64,000 nt of DNA from Saccharibacillus brassicae (lineage in GTDB: Bacteria > Bacillota > Bacilli > Paenibacillales > Paenibacillaceae): positions 5,334,501-5,398,500 of the forward strand of contig NZ_CP041217.1 of assembly GCF_006542275.1 (NCBI RefSeq), written 5' to 3'. The stretch's first letter is position 1. The number at the start of each line of letters is the position of its first letter. Position numbers and translations under genes: made by a program. The notes under the pieces are model-generated. The model was not told where the DNA came from, ran no database searches, and worked only from the letters and a program-made list of their open reading frames with translations. Of the stretch, positions 16,165 through 22,051 are shown piece after piece.

Positions 16165-16938
16165 TCATTGGGATGGGTCGAGCACGGATTTGGGACGCAG
16201 CAGCAGCCAGCCGTAATAGATCAAGCCCGCGATGCAGGCCAGCTGAATATTGTTGAGCCCGAGATACGGGTGCGGCGTCGGTTTGATAAACTCGATAACA
16301 AAACGGAACGCGAGATAGCCTCCCATGAACGCCTGAAACATGCGTCCGGGCACGTAACCGGCCCGAATCGCTTCCGGGTCGCGGCTGCTGCGGTACATCG
16401 GATAGAGAATGAGCCCGAGCGCCAGCAAAAAGCCGATCTCGTACAGCTGCGCCGGATGGCGCGCGATCCCGTCGCCGAAATCGACGCCGGTGATCCAGGA
16501 CGTCGCGACGCCGTATGTATGGTCTTCGAGCCCGGTCAGGAAGCAGCCGACCCGTCCGATTGCCATGCCGACGATCAGCGGATAGACGAAGTCGTCGCCG
16601 GTCGACGACTTCCATCCGGTCCACTTTTTGGCCCATTCGACGCCGATCAATCCGCCGAGCAGACCGCCCACGATCGTCTTGCCGCCCCATAGCCAGTTGC
16701 CCTGAAGCAGCTGTTCCCATGCGGCGGCCGGATCTTCGAAATAATACAGCAGCTTGGCGCCGAGCGCGGCGCCCAGAATCGTACCCGCCAAAATCTGCAG
16801 GCTGGTCAGCTTCGACATGCCGCTCGGACGGCGCGTCCACAGATAGAGACGGAAGCCGATGAAATAAGACAGCGTCTCGAACAGGACGTGCGGATGGATT
16901 CGCCACGGTCCGAGCGCGATATACACGGGAAATTCCAC
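16165..16938 (-). CDS. Divergent prolipoprotein diacylglyceryl transferase (Lgt) family membrane protein
   Basis: A 257-residue protein with about seven hydrophobic segments and a GTG start 6 bases after AAGGAGG. It has the family hallmarks IALGPWRIHPH near the N-terminus, GRVGCFLTG (128-136) in place of GRxGNFxNG, and RHPAQLYE (160-167). The Arg of the signature is kept, but its two Asn are Cys132 and Thr135, and the HGG histidine of true Lgt aligns with Val90 in KTIVGGLLGG. True Lgt transfers diacylglycerol from phosphatidylglycerol to the lipobox cysteine. With these changes this copy is unlikely to be the housekeeping enzyme. Its pairing with a radical SAM gene suggests a role with a modified lipid. 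The regular lgt should be elsewhere. Confidence 0.82.
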   Translation of the reverse strand: MEFPVYIALGPWRIHPHVLFETLSYFIGFRLYLWTRRPSGMSKLTSLQILAGTILGAALGAKLLYYFEDPAAAWEQLLQGNWLWGGKTIVGGLLGGLIGVEWAKKWTGWKSSTGDDFVYPLIVGMAIGRVGCFLTGLEDHTYGVATSWITGVDFGDGIARHPAQLYEIGFLLALGLILYPMYRSSRDPEAIRAGYVPGRMFQAFMGGYLAFRFVIEFIKPTPHPYLGLNNIQLACIAGLIYYGWLLLRPKSVLDPSQ

Positions 16939-17024
16939 AGACTTCCTCCTTCGGATTCGGCGAAAATGGACAATCGGTCATTCACGAAAAACAGTAATTT
17001 AGAGAGATCAGCAGTTCAGCAAAA

Positions 17025-17339
17025 TCAATAGTTCAGGAAAATCATTCCGCCGCAGATCGCCAGCAGCAGCAGGAACAACCCGCCGATGATCGCCAGAATC
17101 GAGATCGCGATCTGACAGCCGGGATTGGACGACGGACCGGACGGCCGCTGCGGACGGCGCTCCCGGCCGTCCCCGTACCGGGGATCGGAACCGTTCCGCA
17201 TTCCGGCGCCCGCACAGTCTGCGAACTTGCAGCCGCCCGCCTCGGAGTCGTAACACTCGTCGCACAGCATACGCCCGCAGCGGCTGCATTGATGGTCGGC
17301 TTCACGTTCGGGATGATACGCACAGTGCCTTTTTGGCAT
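17025..17339 (-). CDS. B-box-type zinc finger protein with one membrane helix
   Basis: A 104-residue protein. The start at 17339 has GGAGGTGA a few bases upstream. Residues 1-40 (CAYHPEREADHQCSRCGRML then CDECY) form a B-box-like zinc site with paired Cys and His. A Gly/Arg/Pro-rich linker follows, then one membrane helix near residues 78-102 (IAISILAIIGGLFLLLLAIC). The zinc finger should face the cytosol. It lies 86 bp upstream of the Lgt-like gene on the same strand and may belong to that unit. Its function is unknown. Confidence 0.72.
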   Translation of the reverse strand: MPKRHCAYHPEREADHQCSRCGRMLCDECYDSEAGGCKFADCAGAGMRNGSDPRYGDGRERRPQRPSGPSSNPGCQIAISILAIIGGLFLLLLAICGGMIFLNY

Positions 17340-17404
17340 CTCCTCACCTCCATCGCTTATTCTTCGCGGCCGCCCCGTCTTTTCCCTGCCCATCTTCTCC
17401 AAAA

Positions 17405-17443
17405 TAAACCAAACCAAAAAGGAACCGCCGGCGGCGGTTCCTC
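17405..17443 (-). terminator. Terminator downstream of the metal ATPase gene
   Basis: Arms AGGAACCGCC and GGCGGTTCCT with a 3-base loop, followed on the minus strand by TTTTTGG and a T-rich stretch. It lies about 130 bp after the ATPase stop. Confidence 0.75.
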
Positions 17444-17446
17444 CAA

Positions 17447-17550
17447 GAGTCGATAGAAAGAGTCGGATAGAAAGAGTCGATAACACTTGAGATCAGAAAA
17501 CTTGAAATAAGGAAACTTGAAACAAGAAAACTTAAAATAAGGAAATCGGC
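17447..17550. repeat. Short AT-rich tandem repeats
   Basis: Three copies of GAGTCGATAGAAA-like units are followed by about three copies of a 15-16 base unit resembling AAACTTGAAATAAGGA. They lie between the ATPase stop and its terminator and contain no open frame of note. Confidence 0.6.
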
Positions 17551-17568
17551 AGCTTGGCCGATTCCGGC

Positions 17569-19911
17569 TTACACTTCGAGCGGACGGTCCGCCGATTGCG
17601 CCGCGGCCGGAGCCGCGGGGCTTCGGTCGACCCGCAGCACGCGCATCGCGTTCAGCACCGCGATCAGCGTGACACCGACGTCGGAGAACACCGCTTCCCA
17701 CATCGTCGCGATACCGAACGCGCCGAGGATCAGAAATACCGCTTTGACCCCAAGCGCGAAAATAATGTTCTGCCACACGATCCGGCGCGTCCGCTTGGCA
17801 ATGCCGATCGCCGTCACGAGCTTCGACGGTTCGTCCGTCATGATGACGACGTCCGCCGCTTCGATCGCCGCGTCCGAACCGAGCCCGCCCATCGCGACGC
17901 CGATATCGGCGCGGGCCAGCACCGGCGTATCGTTGATGCCGTCGCCGACGAACAGGATTTTGCCTTTGGGCGATTTGGATCGCTCCAACCGTTCGATCTG
18001 CCCGACCTTGTGCTCGGGCAGCAGTTCGGCATGCACTTCGTCGATGCCAAGCGTGCGTCCGACCGCTTCGCCGACGCTTCGAACGTCGCCGGTCAGCATG
18101 ACCGTCCGGCGAATGCCGAGCGCCTTCAGGCCGCGCACGGCTTCCGCCGCATCGGCCTTGATCTCGTCCGCGATAACGATGCGGCCCGCGTAGCGGCCGT
18201 CTACCGCGACGTGCACGACGGTGCCGGGCGCCGTCTCTCCGTCAAACGCTACGTGCTCGCTGCGCATCAGCTTGGCGCTGCCGGCCAGCACGGTCGCGCC
18301 GTTCCATGCGGCGCGAATACCGAGTCCCGAAATTTCTTCGTAGTCGGCGACCTTCGACTTGTCGAGTTCGCCGCCGTAAGCTGCGCGAATCGAGTCGGCG
18401 ATCGGATGGTTCGAGTGCAGCTCGGCATAAGCCGCCGTCTCCAGCAGTTCCTGCTCGGAGATTCCACCGGCCGGGCGAATCTCCGTGACCCGGAAGCTGC
18501 CCTGCGTCAGCGTGCCCGTCTTGTCGAACACGACGATCTCCACCTGGTTCAGCGCTTCAAGGTAATTGCCGCCCTTGACCAGAATGCCCTGCTTGGAAGC
18601 GGCGCCGATGCCGCCGAAGAAGCCGAGCGGGATCGAGACGACAAGCGCGCAGGGGCAGGAGATGACGAGGAAGATCAGCGCGCGGTAGATCCAGTCCGAG
18701 AAGGTCGCGCCGGGCACGACGAGCGGCGGCACGACGGCCAGCAGCAGCGCGGTGATGACGACGACCGGCGTATAACCGCGCGCGAACTTGTTGATGAACG
18801 TCTCGGTCGGCGCTTTGCGGCCGGCGGCGTTCTCGACCAGTTCCAAAATTTTGGATACCGACGATTCGCCGAACGTGCGCGTCACTTCCACGGTCAGCAC
18901 GCCGTTTTTGTTGACGAAGCCGCCGAGCACCTCGTCTCCCGACCGTACGCCGCGCGGCACCGATTCGCCTGTCAGAGCCGACGTGTCGACCATCGAGGAA
19001 CCTTCGATCACGCGGCCGTCCAGCGGCACTTTCTCGCCGGGACGAACCAGAATCAAAGAGCCGACCGATACCGACTCGGGATTCACCCGCTCCGTCTCGG
19101 CGCCGGTCTTCAGGTTGGCGTAATCCGGCCGGATGTTGAGCAGCGACGTGATCGATTGGCGCGACCGGTTGACCGCCAGGCTCTGGAACAGCTCGCCGAT
19201 CTGGTAGAACAGCATGACCGCGACGCCTTCGGGATACTGCCCGATCGCAAACGCACCGACCGTCGCGACCGACATCAGGAAATATTCGTCGAAAAGTTGG
19301 CCGCGGAACATGTTCTTGAGCGCCTGGAGCACGACGTCCCCGCCGACGCTCACGTAAGCGAGCAGGAACAGCGCAAGTTCCAGGCCCGGCCCGAGCGGAG
19401 CCAGCATCGCGGCCGCCATCAAGCCGGCGCCCAGCACCAGTCTTGCGATCAGCGTCTTCTGCCCGCGGCCTTCTCCATGCCCGTGCGCATGACCCGCATG
19501 GACATCATCGGCAGCTTCGTGCCGGGAATTCCCGCCGATCGATTGCGGTGCGGAACCTTGTGCCGCGCCCGAAGCGTGGCGGCCGCCGTGCATGCCTGCC
19601 TGCGCGTCCCCGGCATGCGATGCTGGCGCCTGAATGGCCGCGCCCGAAGCGTCGACGGTCTGGCGGGTGCCTTTGACGACGATCCGGACATGCGGTTCCA
19701 GCTTTTTGATCGTGCCGGCGGCCCGGGACGACAATTCCTGTTCCCGGACAGGGTCGGCTTCGAACGTCAACGTCTTATTGACGAAATTGAGCGAACAATC
19801 GGATACCCCCGGCATTTTCCGGACGCTGTTTTCGATCTTGAGCGCGCAGTTGGCGCAGTCCAATCCTTCGAGCACCCACTCGCGCTTCACGGTTCCCGCT
19901 GCGGTTCCCAT
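17569..19911 (-). CDS. cadA: Zinc/cadmium/lead-exporting P1B-type ATPase
   Basis: A 780-residue ATPase. The N-terminal heavy-metal-associated domain has the metal site GLDCANC at about residues 14-20. A histidine-rich linker follows (HAGHAHGHGEGRG). The CPC membrane motif ISCPCALV, the phosphorylation site DKTGTLT and the hinge GDGINDTPVLARADIG are all present. The CPC plus this pattern fits the Zn2+/Cd2+/Pb2+ group (CadA/ZntA). It pumps metal out of the cytosol. GGGAGGG is 6 bases before the ATG. It is divergent from an ArsR-family sensor, and an operator shared with the CDF exporter overlaps its promoter region, so metal should induce both exporters. Confidence 0.93.
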   Translation of the reverse strand: MGTAAGTVKREWVLEGLDCANCALKIENSVRKMPGVSDCSLNFVNKTLTFEADPVREQELSSRAAGTIKKLEPHVRIVVKGTRQTVDASGAAIQAPASHAGDAQAGMHGGRHASGAAQGSAPQSIGGNSRHEAADDVHAGHAHGHGEGRGQKTLIARLVLGAGLMAAAMLAPLGPGLELALFLLAYVSVGGDVVLQALKNMFRGQLFDEYFLMSVATVGAFAIGQYPEGVAVMLFYQIGELFQSLAVNRSRQSITSLLNIRPDYANLKTGAETERVNPESVSVGSLILVRPGEKVPLDGRVIEGSSMVDTSALTGESVPRGVRSGDEVLGGFVNKNGVLTVEVTRTFGESSVSKILELVENAAGRKAPTETFINKFARGYTPVVVITALLLAVVPPLVVPGATFSDWIYRALIFLVISCPCALVVSIPLGFFGGIGAASKQGILVKGGNYLEALNQVEIVVFDKTGTLTQGSFRVTEIRPAGGISEQELLETAAYAELHSNHPIADSIRAAYGGELDKSKVADYEEISGLGIRAAWNGATVLAGSAKLMRSEHVAFDGETAPGTVVHVAVDGRYAGRIVIADEIKADAAEAVRGLKALGIRRTVMLTGDVRSVGEAVGRTLGIDEVHAELLPEHKVGQIERLERSKSPKGKILFVGDGINDTPVLARADIGVAMGGLGSDAAIEAADVVIMTDEPSKLVTAIGIAKRTRRIVWQNIIFALGVKAVFLILGAFGIATMWEAVFSDVGVTLIAVLNAMRVLRVDRSPAAPAAAQSADRPLEV

Positions 19912-19941
19912 GGCGATCCCTCCCGCTATTCGAAAATTTTA

Positions 19942-19972
19942 CGATTTATATATGAGCATATGTTCATGTGTT
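19942..19972 (-). promoter_or_regulatory. Operator of the metal ATPase gene
   Basis: Contains the imperfect palindrome ATGAGCATATGTTCAT. A second copy precedes the CDF exporter gene; about 27 of 31 bases agree. It lies about 30 bp before the ATPase start, so a bound ArsR-family repressor would block it. On the minus strand a TATATAAA stretch inside it could be the -10 region. Confidence 0.72.
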
Positions 19973-20104
19973 AGTTCGATTATAGTCTCCTTCCCGCCCG
20001 AAGTCAAAGCCCAAGTCGACGGTCGGACCGCTCAAACGCCTATTCGTAATCTCAACGATGTTTGGTATAATGGGTCCATAACGCATACGGGAAGGTGATG
20101 ACGC

Positions 20105-20494
20105 GTGACACAGGAAACGCTGCGCGATGACATGATCGACGAATGCGGCCACGACGGCGCGGACAGCTCGGCTCCCCGCGATACGCTGGCCCGGATCAAG
20201 GAGAACTTCGTGGACGACTCCACGGCGATCGATATGGCCGAAATGTTCAAAGCGCTCGGCGATCCAACGAGGGTCCGATTGATCTATACGCTGCTCCAGC
20301 AGGAATTGTGCGTGCATGATCTATGCATCGTTCTGGACATGACGCAGTCGGCGGTCTCGCACCAACTCCGCTATCTGCGCAACACGCGCATCGTGAAGCG
20401 GCGCAAAGTCGGCAAAACGGTATTCTATTCGCTCGACGATCGCCATGTGGAAGAGATTTTCGCCCAGACGCTTCAGCATCTCAAGCACGGCTGA
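20105..20494 (+). CDS. ArsR/SmtB-family metal-sensing repressor (CzrA-like)
   Basis: A 129-residue winged-helix repressor with a GTG start 7 bases after GAAGGTG. The typical core is seen: MAEMFKALGDPTRVRLIYTL, then CVHDLCIVLDMTQSAVSHQL as recognition helix, and a wing RRKVGKTVFYSL. A C-terminal helix DDRHVEEIFAQTLQHLKHG offers Asp and His residues spaced like the alpha-5 zinc sites of CzrA/SmtB, and a CVHDLC element could give an alpha-3-like site as in CadC. Zinc or cadmium binding should release DNA. It is divergent from the ATPase gene and likely controls the two 31-bp operators. The N-terminal acidic tail (DECGHDG) may also hold metal. Confidence 0.9.
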   Translation: MTQETLRDDMIDECGHDGADSSAPRDTLARIKENFVDDSTAIDMAEMFKALGDPTRVRLIYTLLQQELCVHDLCIVLDMTQSAVSHQLRYLRNTRIVKRRKVGKTVFYSLDDRHVEEIFAQTLQHLKHG

Positions 20495-20587
20495 ATCGAT
20501 CCGGCGGCGAAGCGTGCGAACGTACAGCCGTATAGTCATGCAGTCGCGTGAGCGAAGCGCCGGACGATCTCCAAGCGGCCGACGCCA

Positions 20588-20622
20588 AAAAAGGAAGCTC
20601 CCGGCAGGAGCTTCCTTTGCTT
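20588..20622 (-). terminator. Terminator between the ArsR-type and CDF genes
   Basis: Arms AAGGAAGCTCC and GGAGCTTCCTT; T6 follows on the minus strand, and a weaker T stretch follows on the plus strand, so it may serve both convergent genes. Confidence 0.8.
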
Positions 20623-20675
20623 TTACCGGATCGTTCCGAACTTGACCGTGACCGATCCGTGACGCTGCGTGATGC

Positions 20676-21701
20676 TTAATGAGACTCGTGCTTGTGGTCG
20701 TGGTGAGGCTCATGCTTGTGGTCATGGTGAGGCTCATGCCCGGACTCTTCGTCCGTCACCCGGCAGACCATGCCCGGCAGATCGAGCTGGATCGTAATAT
20801 GCCCGATGCCGAACCGTTCGGTGAGCAGGCTGCGCGCCCGGTTCATGACGTCGACGGCTTCGGCGGGATCGTCGAGCAGCAGATGGCCGCTCAGCAGCGG
20901 CACGTCGGAGGACAGCGACCAGACATGCAGGTCGTGCACGCCGCGAACGCCCGGCAGGATACTCAGTTCCCGGCGAATCTCGTCCGCGTCGTAACCCGCC
21001 GGCGTGCCTTCCATCAGGATATGGATCGAATCGCGGGTAATGCGGTACGCGCTCAGCAGCACGAGCAGGGCGACGACGACGCTTGCGATCGGATCGGCGA
21101 GGTTCCAGCCGAACGCCATGATGAGCAGCGCCGCGACGATCGCTCCGACCGAACCGAGCAGGTCGCCGATCACGTGCAGAAAAGCGCTGCGAATGTTCAG
21201 GTTGTGCGATGTGTCGCCTCTCATCAGAATATAGGCGGCCGCGATATTCACGAGCAGCCCGATCACCGCGATTGTCAGCATGCCCGAACTCAGGACGCCG
21301 GGCGGATCGGAGAAGCGCCGGAACGCTTCATAGAAAATGTAGAGCGAGATGCCGAGCAGCGCGAGCCCGTTCAGGAACGCCGCCAGCACCTCGAAGCGCT
21401 TGTAGCCGTACGTCTTCGCGCTGCTTGCGCCGCGTTCGCCCCAGATCATCGCCAGCAGGCTGAATCCGAGCGCCGCCGCGTCGCTGAGCATGTGTCCCGC
21501 ATCCGACAGCAGCGCGAGGCTGTTCGTCATCAGGCCGCCGATCACTTCCACCACCATATAGGAAGCGATCAGGAAAAAGGACAGCTTGAGCGCTTTTTTG
21601 TTCGCACCGTGCGTATGGGAATGGGCATGGGAATGTCCGCCCTTGCCGGCAGGATGCGAATGGGCATGTGCGTGATCCGGATTGCCGTTGGAAGCCTTCA
21701 T
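20676..21701 (-). CDS. czcD: CDF-family zinc/cadmium exporter (CzcD-like)
   Basis: A 341-residue cation diffusion facilitator. The start at 21701 is chosen because GAGAGG is 8 bases before it, rather than a GTG three codons upstream. A His-rich N-terminus (HAHAHSH and HSHAHSHTHG) precedes six membrane helices. The metal site in helix 2 is SLALLSDAGHMLSD and in helix 5 HVIGDLLGSV. The C-terminal cytosolic domain ends in two copies of HEPHHDHK. It exports Zn2+ or Cd2+ using the proton gradient. The gene carries the same operator as the P-type ATPase gene, so it belongs to the ArsR-type regulon. A terminator follows. Confidence 0.93.
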   Translation of the reverse strand: MKASNGNPDHAHAHSHPAGKGGHSHAHSHTHGANKKALKLSFFLIASYMVVEVIGGLMTNSLALLSDAGHMLSDAAALGFSLLAMIWGERGASSAKTYGYKRFEVLAAFLNGLALLGISLYIFYEAFRRFSDPPGVLSSGMLTIAVIGLLVNIAAAYILMRGDTSHNLNIRSAFLHVIGDLLGSVGAIVAALLIMAFGWNLADPIASVVVALLVLLSAYRITRDSIHILMEGTPAGYDADEIRRELSILPGVRGVHDLHVWSLSSDVPLLSGHLLLDDPAEAVDVMNRARSLLTERFGIGHITIQLDLPGMVCRVTDEESGHEPHHDHKHEPHHDHKHESH

Positions 21702-21719
21702 CGTTCTCACCTCTCTTTT

Positions 21720-21750
21720 CGATTAACATATGAGCATGTATTCATGTGTT
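21720..21750 (-). promoter_or_regulatory. Operator of the CDF exporter gene
   Basis: Contains ATGAGCATGTATTCATG and matches the 31-bp site before the P-type ATPase gene at about 27 positions. It lies about 20 bp before the start codon. Confidence 0.72.
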
Positions 21751-21820
21751 AATCTTAGTCTTTTTTCCCGTGGATAGCAAGTGTTTTCCTTCGCCGCCGT
21801 GCGCACACAGCGGTTCCATA

Positions 21821-21850
21821 TTGACAAGCTGCCTGCCGACCCGGTATGAT
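21821..21850 (+). promoter_or_regulatory. Sigma-A promoter of trpE(G)
   Basis: TTGACA (21821-21826), an 18-base spacer and TATGAT (21845-21850). Transcription should start near 21857, leaving a leader of about 195 bases. Confidence 0.82.
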
Positions 21851-21856
21851 TTGCGG

Positions 21857-22051
21857 TAAGTCCGGAGAGCCGGACGGCCGCGGAAGAGTCCGCACGTTTG
21901 ACCGAGACGATTTATTTAAGCAGCAGAGCCTGAGCAGAGACTAGAGCAGAGACAAGTTGAGCGGAGCCGAGACCCCTTTTCAATCGCATATCCATCACAC
22001 TTTCTTTCTCTTTTCTCTCCAACCCTTTACCTACCCAAGGAGGAGAAAAAG
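21857..22051 (+). promoter_or_regulatory. Predicted TRAP-type tryptophan leader with masked ribosome-binding site
   Basis: Two small 5' hairpins with AGAG loops come first (21860-21875 and 21880-21893). Between 21926 and 21971 there is a run of NAG triplets, mostly 5 bases apart: GAG at 21926, 21932, 21937, TAG at 21942, GAG at 21949, AAG at 21954, GAG at 21959, 21964 and 21969. TRAP (MtrB) binds such (G/U)AG repeats when loaded with tryptophan. Further down CUUUUCUCUCC (22010-22020) can pair with the ribosome-binding region (22038-22051), which would hide AAGGAGG. No attenuator terminator was seen, so control is probably at translation. Confidence 0.72.

Noticed and set aside
17554-19974. 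Plus-strand frame of 806 codons opposite the metal ATPase
   Set aside because: The minus-strand product has every P-type ATPase motif in order; the opposite frame is a shadow without any motif.
21857-22051. T-box or transcription attenuator in the trpE(G) leader
   Set aside because: No T-box sequence and no hairpin followed by a T-run before the start codon.
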